Below are positions 7,093 through 14,960 of a DNA stretch of 19,792 nt, piece by piece. Made by a program: the position numbers and the translations under genes. Where the stretch lies: assembly GCA_004298625.1 (NCBI GenBank), contig SCSY01000223.1, forward strand, positions 1 to 19,792, read 5' to 3'. This stretch comes from Nitrospirota bacterium (GTDB lineage Bacteria > Nitrospirota > Thermodesulfovibrionia > Thermodesulfovibrionales > UBA1546). The notes under the pieces are model-generated. The model made no database searches, had not been told where the DNA came from, and saw nothing but the letters and a program-made list of their open reading frames with translations. Numbering within the stretch: position 1 is the first letter of the stretch; each line of letters begins with the position of its first letter.

Positions 7093-8223
7093 ATGAGGGT
7101 GATAATTGCGGGGGGAGGAACCGGGGGGCATCTGTTTCCTGGTTTGGCAATAGCGGAAGAACTTAAAAGAAGGGATGAAAAGGCAGAAGTGATATTTGTC
7201 GGTACCGAGCATGGCATTGAGGCAAGGATTATTCCCCGTGAGGGTTATCCGATAAAATTCTTAAGGGCTGAAGGCATGGTAGGAGTATCCATATTAAGAA
7301 AATTCAGGGCGCTGTTGAAAATGTTTCTTTCAATAGCTGATTCTTACAGCATTATCCGGACGGTAAGGCCTGATATTGTGATAGGCGTCGGAGGCTATGC
7401 GTCTGTCGGTCCTGTGCTGACGGCCTTTCTTGCATCAATACCAACAATGATTGTAGAGCAGAATTCCGTGCCGGGGCTTGCAAATAAAACGCTCGGAAAA
7501 TTTGCCGGGGCCGTTGGAGTTACATATCAGGAAAGCATACCGTTTTTCCCGAATACAAAGACATTTCTTACAGGAAATCCAATAAGGCTGCGGATACTTA
7601 AGGGCAGTAAAGACGCAGCCTATAACATTTTTTCGCTTGAGAGGGATAAATTTACAATATTCATTTTCGGCGGCAGTTCAGGGGCAAAGAGTATAAACCG
7701 AGCCATGGTGGATGCCTTTAATCATATTCAGGATCTTAAAGAAGATGTGCAGTTTTTGCACCAGACAGGCGAGCGTGACTATGAATATGTCAGAGAATCT
7801 TACAGGAAGTGGGGGTTTAAGGGCACGGTGGCGCCTTTTATATACCAGATGGCCGAGGCGTATGCTGTTGCGGATATCGTTATTTCGAGGGCAGGCGCGA
7901 CAACGCTTGCCGAGCTTACTGCTATAGGAAAACCTGCAATACTGATCCCTTATCCGTATGCAGCCGGCCATCATCAGGAGCTTAATGCAGGCAAACTTCT
8001 TGAGATGAAGGCTGCAAGAATGATACTGGACCATGAACTGAGAGGAGATGTTCTTGCGGAGAATATCAGGGGACTGTATGTGAATAAGGAATTGAGGCTT
8101 GAGATGGAAAGACACAGCAGAACAGTCGGCAGGCCCGACGCCGCCCAGAGGATAGTAGATATAGCAATGAGCCTGATAAAACAGTCGGCAGCCGGTAATC
8201 AGCAACCAAAAGGAGACAGATAG
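7093..8223 (+). CDS. murG: UDP-GlcNAc:lipid I N-acetylglucosaminyltransferase MurG
   Basis: A 376-residue GT28 glycosyltransferase that converts lipid I to lipid II at the inner membrane face. Motifs: N-terminal GGGTGGHLFPGLAIAEEL, GVGGYASVGPVL, EQNSVPGLANK, the donor-domain start FIFGGSSGAKSIN, and the UDP-GlcNAc-binding SRAGATTLAELTAIGKPAI followed by HHQELNA. Length is normal. This is one of only two real gaps in the dcw run (75 nt after ftsW), and that gap is almost entirely a heptamer repeat array ending in GGAAG, which may be the RBS. The stop TAG shares its last base with the GTG start of murC. Confidence 0.98.
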   Translation: MRVIIAGGGTGGHLFPGLAIAEELKRRDEKAEVIFVGTEHGIEARIIPREGYPIKFLRAEGMVGVSILRKFRALLKMFLSIADSYSIIRTVRPDIVIGVGGYASVGPVLTAFLASIPTMIVEQNSVPGLANKTLGKFAGAVGVTYQESIPFFPNTKTFLTGNPIRLRILKGSKDAAYNIFSLERDKFTIFIFGGSSGAKSINRAMVDAFNHIQDLKEDVQFLHQTGERDYEYVRESYRKWGFKGTVAPFIYQMAEAYAVADIVISRAGATTLAELTAIGKPAILIPYPYAAGHHQELNAGKLLEMKAARMILDHELRGDVLAENIRGLYVNKELRLEMERHSRTVGRPDAAQRIVDIAMSLIKQSAAGNQQPKGDR

Positions 8224-9638
8224 TGTTTGAACAATACAGGATAATCCATTTTGTCGGTATAGGAGGAATAGGGATGAGCGGGATCGCAGAGGTTCTGCAT
8301 AATCTCGGCTATGAGGTGACAGGGTCGGATATCAAGGATTCCGATACCACGAACAGGCTCAACAGCCTTGGGGTAAAGATATACATAGGCCACAAAGCAG
8401 AAAATATTGATGAGGCCCATGTTGTTGTTATATCTTCTGCTGTTTCCAGAGACAACCCTGAGGTGATTGCGGCAAAGGAAAAAGCGATACCTGTAATCCC
8501 GCGCGCCGAGATGCTTGCAGAGCTGGCAAGGATGAAATACGGCGTGCTCATTGCCGGCGCACACGGCAAGACAACTACGACGTCTTTAATTTCTACAGTG
8601 CTTGCCGCAGGCGGTCTTGATCCCACGGTTGTTATCGGCGGCAAGCTTATAGCTACGGGAAGCAATGCAAGGCTGGGACAGGGAGATTTTCTCGTTGCAG
8701 AGGCCGATGAGAGCGACGGCTCGTTCCTGAAGCTTTCCCCCACAATCGCAGTTGTTACAAATATAGATAGGGAGCATTTGGATTTTTTCAAGTCAATGGA
8801 TTCGTTAAGAGAGGCGTTTCTGTCGTTCATGAATAAGGTTCCATTTTATGGCGCAGCAATCGTATGCCTCGAAAATGAGGACCTCCGGAGGCTTCTGCCT
8901 TCAGTGCACAGGAGGTGCATAACTTATGGACTTTCATCCGATGCCGATATATATGCCGTTGATATAAAAAAAGGTTTCATGTCGGTGAGTTTTGATGTGA
9001 TGCACAAAGGCGAAAATCTCGGGAATTTCAGCCTTCCCGTGCCGGGCCTGCACAATGTCCTTAACAGCCTTGCATGCATAGCCGTTGCAATGGAGCTGAA
9101 GATGAAACCAGAAAAGGTCATAGAGGCATTGAACAAGTTCAGCGGAATACAGAGGAGATTTGAATTAAAGGGCGATGAAAAAGGCGTAAAAGTCTTTGAC
9201 GACTACGGGCATCATCCGACAGAGGTAAAGGCAACGCTCAGGGCGGCAAAGGAAGGGCTTTTAGGCAGAATGCAGGGGATGGAACACGGGACACAGGAAC
9301 AAGGAAAATTATTTGTTATATTCCAACCCCACAGGTATACAAGGACCAGGGACCTCATAGATGAGTTTGCGCCGTGTTTTGCCGACGCTGATGTGATCTA
9401 TTTGATGGACATATATCCTGCAGGCGAAAAACCCATAGAGGGAATTAATTCAAATGTTTTGTTCGACAGGATAAAAAAGACAGGGCATACGGACGTTGTT
9501 TATTTTTCCGACAGGGAAAAACTCGTGGAAAATCTTTTATTGAGATTGAGGCAGGGAGACGTGGTTTTTACACTGGGAGCCGGAGATGTCTGGAAGATCG
9601 GAGAAGAGATATTAAAAAGGTTAAGAGTTAAAAGTTGA
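8223..9638 (+). CDS. murC: UDP-MurNAc:L-alanine ligase MurC
   Basis: A 471-residue Mur ligase catalysing the first amino acid addition. It starts with GTG at 8223, overlapping murG by one base, with AAAGGAG about 8 nt upstream. Landmarks: HFVGIGGIGMSGIAEVL, P-loop GAHGKTTTTSLI, AEADESDGSFL, TNIDREHLDFF, GLHNVLNSLA, the FDDYGHHPTEVKATL segment and QPHRYTRTRDL. Just before the QPHRYTR motif, residues around 351-362 (MQGMEHGTQEQG) form an insertion that most MurC proteins lack and that is encoded by a 7-nt periodic DNA tract. The stop codon lies inside another heptamer array that leads into murB. The enzyme appears intact. Confidence 0.97.
   Translation: MFEQYRIIHFVGIGGIGMSGIAEVLHNLGYEVTGSDIKDSDTTNRLNSLGVKIYIGHKAENIDEAHVVVISSAVSRDNPEVIAAKEKAIPVIPRAEMLAELARMKYGVLIAGAHGKTTTTSLISTVLAAGGLDPTVVIGGKLIATGSNARLGQGDFLVAEADESDGSFLKLSPTIAVVTNIDREHLDFFKSMDSLREAFLSFMNKVPFYGAAIVCLENEDLRRLLPSVHRRCITYGLSSDADIYAVDIKKGFMSVSFDVMHKGENLGNFSLPVPGLHNVLNSLACIAVAMELKMKPEKVIEALNKFSGIQRRFELKGDEKGVKVFDDYGHHPTEVKATLRAAKEGLLGRMQGMEHGTQEQGKLFVIFQPHRYTRTRDLIDEFAPCFADADVIYLMDIYPAGEKPIEGINSNVLFDRIKKTGHTDVVYFSDREKLVENLLLRLRQGDVVFTLGAGDVWKIGEEILKRLRVKS
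9274..9308 (+). repeat. heptamer array 6 (inside murC)
   Basis: Four or five degenerate units of the GGAACAC/GGGACAC/AGGAACA type in 7-nt register. They encode an insertion (GMEHGTQEQGK) next to the conserved QPHRYTR motif of MurC. Confidence 0.65.
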
Positions 9639-9654
9639 AAGTGTATGGTTGAAA
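9620..9654 (+). repeat. heptamer array 7 (murC end to murB start)
   Basis: Five GTTNAAA-type units run from the last codons of murC, contain its TGA stop and end at the base before the murB ATG. The junction is therefore built from repeat DNA. Confidence 0.85.
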
Positions 9655-10602
9655 ATGAATAAAGAAATAAAACATGTTGCGGACGAGCATTTATGGCAGG
9701 AGATAATCTCTCAATGCAGTTTTTCCGGAGAGGTTATGTTTAGGGAAGTGATGAAGATGCATACCTCGCTCAAGATAGGAGGCCCTGCCGATGTTTTTGT
9801 ATTTCCACAGGAAGTGATTTCCCTGAAAAATATTCTTACTGCATTAAAAAGGAGGGACATTTCGTTTATGCCTGTCGGCGGAGGCACTAACCTCCTTGTA
9901 AGGGATGGGGGCATAGAAGGCATTGTGGTTTCTCTCAGAGACTGCAGGCGCATTGAGGTCGTAGACGACGCAAAGGATATGGTCTCGCTTTTTGTGGAAT
10001 CAGGAGCGCCTTTACAGAAGCTTGTGAGCTTTGCGAAGGAAAATGGTTTTTCGGGCATTGAAGGGCTTGCCGGGATACCCGGTTCTGTCGGAGGCGCAAT
10101 TGCCGGCAATGCAGGGGCCTTCGGTTATTCAATGAAAAATGTAATTGTTTCTGCCGTGGTAATGCATGCCGACGGCAGACTTATCAAGCTGGACGCTGAA
10201 GAACTCGGGCTTGAATACAGGAAGGCAAATATACCGGCAGACTCTATTATACTGAGCGCTAACATAAGACTGAGAAAAGATATAAAAGAAGACATTGCAA
10301 AGAGAATGGAAGGTTTTCTAAAAGAAAAACGCGAGAGGCAGCCTTTGTCCGAGCTGTCGGCAGGATGCGTATTCAAAAATTCCGCTGAGACTTCAGCCGG
10401 GAAACTGATAGATGAAGCAGGGTGTAAGGGGATGAGGGTTGGAGATGCAGAAGTTAGCGCTGTTCATGCCAATTTTTTAATTAATAAAGGCAATGCAAGC
10501 GCAGCTGATTTTATAAAGCTCATGGATGCGGTGAAGGCAAAGGTGCTGGCAACTTTTGGCGTGGAGCTTGAGACTGAGATAAAGGTTGTGGGGAGAGGAT
10601 GA
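9655..10602 (+). CDS. murB: UDP-N-acetylenolpyruvoylglucosamine reductase MurB
   Basis: An FAD enzyme of 315 residues that reduces UDP-GlcNAc-enolpyruvate to UDP-MurNAc with NADPH. FAD-binding VGGGTNLLVRDGGIEGIV, GLAGIPGSVGGAIAGNAGAFG, SAGCVFKNS and the terminal ELETEIKVVG with the conserved Glu are visible. The residue matching the catalytic proton-donor Ser of E. coli MurB is Cys (in GCVFKN), a change I recall in a subset of MurB proteins. I chose ATG at 9655. A TTG at 9649 would add two residues but lies within a heptamer array. There is no convincing Shine-Dalgarno sequence, so translation may depend on coupling to murC, 16 nt upstream. The stop overlaps the ddl start by 4 nt (ATGA). Confidence 0.96.
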   Translation: MNKEIKHVADEHLWQEIISQCSFSGEVMFREVMKMHTSLKIGGPADVFVFPQEVISLKNILTALKRRDISFMPVGGGTNLLVRDGGIEGIVVSLRDCRRIEVVDDAKDMVSLFVESGAPLQKLVSFAKENGFSGIEGLAGIPGSVGGAIAGNAGAFGYSMKNVIVSAVVMHADGRLIKLDAEELGLEYRKANIPADSIILSANIRLRKDIKEDIAKRMEGFLKEKRERQPLSELSAGCVFKNSAETSAGKLIDEAGCKGMRVGDAEVSAVHANFLINKGNASAADFIKLMDAVKAKVLATFGVELETEIKVVGRG

Positions 10603-11519
10603 AGATAGGTGTCCTGATGGGCGGCGTATCAGCCGAGAGGGAGGTCTCTCTCAGGAGCGGCAAGGCTGTTTTTAAGGCCCTGAAAAATCTCGGATACAAT
10701 GCTGTTGCAATGGATGTTTCATCAGATGTATGCGACAAGTTGAAACGAGAGCGCATAGATATGGCATTCCTGGTTCTTCACGGAGGATGGGGGGAGGATG
10801 GTTCGATACAGGGACTTCTGGAGGTTATGGGAATTCCATATACAGGCTCAGGCGTGCTTGCGTCTGCGCTTGCGATGAATAAGGAAGCGTCCAAAAAAAT
10901 ATTCCTTTATCACAAAATTCCTGTGCCGCCGTTTGTAGTAGTAAGTCGGAAAGCTGTCAGCCGTCATCTGTCAGCTGTCGGCTTCGGCATGCCCTGGGTT
11001 ATAAAGCCTGCATCCGAGGGTTCGAGTGTCGGAGTGAGTATTATTAAAAACAAAAAACAGGTTAAGGCTGCCATCGAGAAAAGTTTTGAATACGGCAGGG
11101 AGATAATAGTGGAGAAATATATCGAGGGCAAGGAGGTCCAGATAGGAATCCTCAACGATAAAAGTCTGGGTGGAGTCGAGGTCAGGCCCTCTCTGGAATT
11201 CTATAACTATGAGGCAAAATATACAGCCGGATTAACAGAATATATCCTGCCGCCGGAAATAGATAAGGCAACATACAAAAGAGCAATGGATGTTGCTCTC
11301 TCTGCGCATAAGGCTCTGGGGTGCAGCGGCGCAACGAGGGTTGATCTGATTATAGACAGGGGGGAAAACCCCTATGTCCTTGAGGTGAATACAATTCCGG
11401 GCATGACAGAGACGAGTCTCCTCCCGAAGATTGCAAAAAAAGCAGGTCTTGATTTCCCGGCGCTCATAGAGGAGATGCTTAAGGAAGCGATTAACAGAGC
11501 CGGCAAGGCAAAAATATGA
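10599..11519 (+). CDS. ddl: D-alanine-D-alanine ligase Ddl
   Basis: A 306-residue ATP-grasp enzyme that makes the D-Ala-D-Ala dipeptide used by MurF. It shows the N-terminal VLMGGVSAEREVSLRSG motif, HGGWGEDGSIQGLLE, PYTGSGVLASALAMNKEASK, the ATP-binding KPASEGSSVGVS, EKYIEGKEVQIGIL, and the metal-binding end with VLEVNTIPGMTETSLLPK. Residues 116-127, in the linker before GMPWVIKP, are encoded by a heptamer-periodic tract of AGCTGTC-like units without obvious loss of function. GGGGAGAGG directly precedes the start. It overlaps murB and ftsQ by 4 nt each (ATGA), indicating translational coupling. Confidence 0.97.
   Translation: MKIGVLMGGVSAEREVSLRSGKAVFKALKNLGYNAVAMDVSSDVCDKLKRERIDMAFLVLHGGWGEDGSIQGLLEVMGIPYTGSGVLASALAMNKEASKKIFLYHKIPVPPFVVVSRKAVSRHLSAVGFGMPWVIKPASEGSSVGVSIIKNKKQVKAAIEKSFEYGREIIVEKYIEGKEVQIGILNDKSLGGVEVRPSLEFYNYEAKYTAGLTEYILPPEIDKATYKRAMDVALSAHKALGCSGATRVDLIIDRGENPYVLEVNTIPGMTETSLLPKIAKKAGLDFPALIEEMLKEAINRAGKAKI
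10952..10979 (+). repeat. heptamer array 8 (inside ddl)
   Basis: Four units (AGCTGTC at each end, AGCCGTC and ATCTGTC between) in exact 7-nt register, encoding the linker before the ATP-binding GMPWVIKP segment of Ddl. Confidence 0.8.
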
Positions 11520-12292
11520 GAACAAAAAAGATAAATAAGCAAGCATCAGCGCCGAAAACAGGAAAGGGGCGCTGGTTATTAAAGCTGGGAATGGTGGTTT
11601 TATTATTGGCCGGCATATATTTCGGCGGAATATATATGTTCAACATTATAAGCCGCTCAATGTTTCCGGTAAAAGAGATTATTTTTTCAGGCAACAAGCA
11701 TCTTACAGATAATGAACTAAAGGCCATAATGGGACTTAAGGAAAATGAGGGAATGATAGGTATATCCGGGAGGGCCCTTTCGGCAAGGCTTTTGAAATCC
11801 GCATGGATCAGGTCTGCCGATTTCAGGAAAGATTTTCCCCATAGACTTCTGGTCAGGCTCGAAGAGGCAATGCCCTATGCCCTGCTTGAAATGAACGGCC
11901 GCACATTTTTTGTTGACGACAGGGGCAATATGCTCGAGGAGATAAAGGGCGATTCGATTCCTTTCCTGCCGGTGATTTCAGGAGACCCCCTTAAAAACAA
12001 CGACGCTTTCTCGGAGGCATTAAATCTTGTAAAGGTTATGAAAGGAAAGGGCTTTATCAATGCCAAGGGGCGTGTGGAGGTCATCATACCAAAAGGCGCG
12101 GGGACTGAAGATATCTCCATGCAGATTGACGGCACCCTGGTAAAAGTCGGCTACGGAGAATACGAAGAAAAACTCGGAAGGCTTATTGAACTCGAAGACG
12201 AGATAAGAAAACGCGGCATACCGGTTGATTATATTGACCTCAGGTTTGCCAACCGGGTTGTAGTTAAACCAATAAGCGAGGTCATAAGATGA
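11516..12292 (+). CDS. ftsQ: cell division protein FtsQ
   Basis: A 258-residue bitopic protein of the FtsQ/DivIB family that links the early and late divisome. It has a basic cytoplasmic N-terminus (about 20 residues, Lys-rich), one membrane helix at about 22-46, and a POTRA domain beginning FPVKEIIFSGNKHLTDNEL. The FtsQ beta domain follows, with RLLVRLEEAMPYALLEMNG and VDDRGNMLEEI and, near the end, VDYIDLRFANRVVVKP. These elements and the place between ddl and ftsA make the assignment firm although the family is weakly conserved. The start overlaps ddl by 4 nt and the stop overlaps ftsA by 4 nt. Confidence 0.93.
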   Translation: MRTKKINKQASAPKTGKGRWLLKLGMVVLLLAGIYFGGIYMFNIISRSMFPVKEIIFSGNKHLTDNELKAIMGLKENEGMIGISGRALSARLLKSAWIRSADFRKDFPHRLLVRLEEAMPYALLEMNGRTFFVDDRGNMLEEIKGDSIPFLPVISGDPLKNNDAFSEALNLVKVMKGKGFINAKGRVEVIIPKGAGTEDISMQIDGTLVKVGYGEYEEKLGRLIELEDEIRKRGIPVDYIDLRFANRVVVKPISEVIR

Positions 12293-13578
12293 GAAGGGGC
12301 GGCATAATCGCAGGGCTTGACGTAGGCACAACAAAGATATGCGCCTTTATAGCCGAGGTGGTGGACAATAAAATTAATATCCTCGGAATGGGCTCGGCCC
12401 CTTCAACAGGACTGAGAAAAGGAGTTGTGATAAATATAGAGTCCACTGTTGACTCAATTAAAAAAGCAACGGCAATGGCTGAAACAGCAGCAGGAGTTGA
12501 GATAAGGTCTGTTTATGTAGGGATTGCCGGAGGACACATAAAAGGTTTTGAGAGTTATGGAGCTGTCGGCATCAGGGGCAAGGAGGTCAGGCCTCAGGAT
12601 GTCGAACGCGCAATAGATTCCGCAAGCGTTGTATATGTTCCATTGGACAGAGAAGTGCTTCATGTAATCCCTACCGGGTTTATGCTCGACGGCCAGGATG
12701 GGATAAAAGATCCTGTGGGCATGTCAGGTGTAAGGCTTGAGGTGAAAGTTCATATAGTTACAGGCGCTGTATCGTCTGTGCAGAACCTGCTTAAATGTTG
12801 TGAAAGGGCAGGGCTTGAAGTTATTGATATCGTGCTTGAACCCCTTGCATCTGCAGAGGCAGTGCTCACAGAAGATGAGAAAGACCTCGGTGTTGCCCTG
12901 ATTGACATTGGAGGAGGCACAACAGACATTGCCATATACAGGGATGGAACCCTGAGGCATACCGCGGTTCTTGCGCTCGGCGGCAATCATTTTACAAGCG
13001 ACATTGGTATCGGCCTGAGGATCCCTGTGCTGGAAGCAGAGAGGGTAAAGAAAAAATACGGGTGTGCAGTTACAAGCATGGTTGACGGGACAGAGGAGAT
13101 GGACGTTGCAGGAGCAGACAAACAGACGAGAAAGATTCCGAGAAAATACATTGCTGAGATTATACAGCCGAGGTGTGAGGAATTGGCTGAACTTATAAAG
13201 AGGGAAATAGAAAGCGTCTCGACTAAAGAACTCGGTCTTTCAGGGGCTGTGCTGACAGGAGGCGCCTCTTTGCTTGAAGGGCTTGACAGGCTGGTGGAGG
13301 CAAATCTTGGACTTTCGGTCAGGATAGGAATGCCGGAAGGGATAAGGATGAGTCGTAGCTCGCCTGTTTCAGGCGGCCAGAGCAGCTTAAGCAATCCAAT
13401 GTATTCGACAGGCATCGGCCTTATTCTTCACGGCTCCATGAACGGAGGCGAGAGGGTGTTTTATGGAGATATGTTTGATGGGATATTCGACAGGATGAAG
13501 GAATGGGTAAAAAATTTATTTGGAGTTAATGGGCATGATTTAAGAGGGAAAACAGTAACTATGAAACAGAGGGTATGA
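12289..13578 (+). CDS. ftsA: cell division protein FtsA, with a C-terminal extension
   Basis: A 429-residue actin-like ATPase that tethers FtsZ filaments to the membrane. Actin-fold motifs: phosphate 1 GLDVGTTKICAFIAEV, the 1C subdomain around GGHIKGFESYG, phosphate 2 IDIGGGTTDIAIY, and the adenosine motif LTGGASLLEGL. The membrane-targeting amphipathic helix GIFDRMKEWVKNLF is clear, but 18 further residues (GVNGHDLRGKTVTMKQRV) follow it, whereas FtsA usually ends at or just after the helix. No frameshift is needed to explain the tail. It overlaps ftsQ by 4 nt and is separated from ftsZ by a 102-nt repeat-filled gap. Confidence 0.97.
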   Translation: MRRGGIIAGLDVGTTKICAFIAEVVDNKINILGMGSAPSTGLRKGVVINIESTVDSIKKATAMAETAAGVEIRSVYVGIAGGHIKGFESYGAVGIRGKEVRPQDVERAIDSASVVYVPLDREVLHVIPTGFMLDGQDGIKDPVGMSGVRLEVKVHIVTGAVSSVQNLLKCCERAGLEVIDIVLEPLASAEAVLTEDEKDLGVALIDIGGGTTDIAIYRDGTLRHTAVLALGGNHFTSDIGIGLRIPVLEAERVKKKYGCAVTSMVDGTEEMDVAGADKQTRKIPRKYIAEIIQPRCEELAELIKREIESVSTKELGLSGAVLTGGASLLEGLDRLVEANLGLSVRIGMPEGIRMSRSSPVSGGQSSLSNPMYSTGIGLILHGSMNGGERVFYGDMFDGIFDRMKEWVKNLFGVNGHDLRGKTVTMKQRV

Positions 13579-13587
13579 ATATAAACA

Positions 13588-13664
13588 AGTTAAGAGTTGA
13601 GAGTTATGAGTTAAGAGTTAAATTCTTTAGAACTTTTAACTTTCAACTTTTAACTTATAACTTT
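13588..13664 (+). repeat. heptamer array 9 (ftsA-ftsZ gap), two opposed blocks
   Basis: Eleven 7-nt steps. Five AGTTNAG-type units are followed by a spacer unit and five units of the reverse-complement type (TAACTTT, CAACTTT). Aligned as RNA, about 29 of 33 positions of the two blocks can pair if G-U is allowed, giving a long hairpin that ends 16 nt before the ftsZ ATG. No T-run follows, so it is not a typical terminator. Confidence 0.9.
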
Positions 13665-13680
13665 AAAAAGGGGGTGCTTT

Positions 13681-14838
13681 ATGTTTGAGCTGGAAGAAGT
13701 AAGAGGTCAGGGTGCAAGTATTAAGGTTATAGGGGTTGGCGGCGCCGGAGGGAATGCTGTTAACAACATGATAGCCTCTAATCTCCACGGAGTTGAATTC
13801 ATAGCAGTGAATACAGACAGCCAGGTCCTTGAGACCGCCCTGGCGCCTACAAAGGTGCAGATAGGGCTGGAACTTACAAAGGGTCTTGGTGCCGGCTCAA
13901 ATCCGGAAATCGGGAAAGAGGCGGCGCTTGAAAACAGGGAGGCGATTGCCGAGTGTCTCAGAGGGTCTGATATGGTCTTTATAACGGCAGGCATGGGCGG
14001 AGGCACCGGCACAGGAGCATCTCCGGTTGTTGCCGGCATTGCAAAAGAACTTGGCGCCCTGACAGTTGCTATAGTAACAAAACCATTTTTCTATGAAGGA
14101 AGAAAAAGGGCCATAAACGCAGATACCGGAATGAAAGAACTTCAAAACTATGTTGATGCCCTGATCGTGATACCCAATGACAGGATAGGGCTTGTTGTCG
14201 AAAAAGGCACTCCGATGCTCAAGTCATTCGCTGTGGCTAACGATGTCCTCAGACAGGCCGTGCAGGGCATATCGGACTTAATCCTTATCCCCGGGCTTAT
14301 AAACCTTGATTTTGCCGATGTAAGGGCCATAATGGCAAACGCGGGAAGGGCTGTCATGGGAGTGGGCCTTGGCAGGGGAGAGAATGGCGCTCTTGAGGCA
14401 GCCAAGAAGGCTATCTCAAATCCCTTGCTCGAAAATTCCTCCACTGAGGGCGCAAAGGGAATTGTTATCAATATTACCGGCGGTCTTGAACTTTCACAGA
14501 GCTCTGTTCAGGATGCAGCCGCATTTATATATGACACGGCAGACGATGAGGCGAACATAATCTTCGGCGCGGTCATCGATCCCGACATTGAAGACGAGGT
14601 CAGGGTTACTGTGATAGCAACAGGCTTTGAAGAGAAGAAGGAAAAAGTCGAGTTGCCGCAGATCAAGAAGTGGATGCCTGTAAAAGAGCCCATAACATTT
14701 AAAGGCTCGGACAGGGTCCTTTCGAAAAATCTCAGGCCTGAGTATGCAGTGGCCCCGGCAGCGGCCAGCGATCTGATGCCATATGAAGACCCGTTGGATG
14801 TCCCGACTTTTATGAGAAAGGCTTCACACCGCATATAG
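13681..14838 (+). CDS. ftsZ: cell division GTPase FtsZ
   Basis: A 385-residue tubulin homologue forming the Z ring. Nucleotide-binding IGVGGAGGNAVNNM, the tubulin signature GMGGGTGTGASPVVA, the T7 loop region LINLDFADVRAIM, and the C-terminal conserved peptide DPLDVPTFMRKAS (docking site for FtsA and other partners) are all present. Length is typical. The RBS is GGGGGTG 5-11 nt before the ATG. It is the last dcw gene here and follows a long hairpin-capable repeat array that could set its expression apart from ftsA. A 12-bp inverted repeat starts 16 nt after its stop. Confidence 0.98.
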   Translation: MFELEEVRGQGASIKVIGVGGAGGNAVNNMIASNLHGVEFIAVNTDSQVLETALAPTKVQIGLELTKGLGAGSNPEIGKEAALENREAIAECLRGSDMVFITAGMGGGTGTGASPVVAGIAKELGALTVAIVTKPFFYEGRKRAINADTGMKELQNYVDALIVIPNDRIGLVVEKGTPMLKSFAVANDVLRQAVQGISDLILIPGLINLDFADVRAIMANAGRAVMGVGLGRGENGALEAAKKAISNPLLENSSTEGAKGIVINITGGLELSQSSVQDAAAFIYDTADDEANIIFGAVIDPDIEDEVRVTVIATGFEEKKEKVELPQIKKWMPVKEPITFKGSDRVLSKNLRPEYAVAPAAASDLMPYEDPLDVPTFMRKASHRI

Positions 14839-14853
14839 AGTTGTTCCCCCCAC

Positions 14854-14883
14854 AAGGGGCTTCCATCCCCCTGGAAGCCCCTT
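14854..14883 (+). terminator. 12-bp perfect inverted repeat after ftsZ, possible dcw terminator
   Basis: The arms AAGGGGCTTCCA and TGGAAGCCCCTT pair perfectly around a six-base loop, 16 nt after the ftsZ stop. The downstream bases are C-rich, not T-rich, so intrinsic termination is uncertain. It could equally be an RNA-stabilising hairpin or a dispersed palindrome. Confidence 0.55.
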
Positions 14884-14923
14884 CCCCCTCTCTGAAAAAT
14901 ATTTCACCTGCATAGCATTTTGA

Positions 14924-14960
14924 TGTCATTGCGGGGGCAAAGCCCGCGGCAATTTCTGAG
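14924..14960. repeat. CATTGCG-type dispersed palindromic repeat, diverged
   Basis: GTCATTGCGGGGGCAAAGC followed by CCGCGGCAATTTC resembles the widespread GTCATTGCGAGCG...AGCAATCTC repeat family seen in several bacterial phyla. The ends ATTGC and GCAAT are inverted. Assignment is from memory of the family pattern. Confidence 0.55.

Noticed and set aside
14854..14960. Possible CRISPR or attachment site after ftsZ
   Set aside because: There is only one copy of each inverted repeat, no regular spacers, and no integrase or cas gene nearby.
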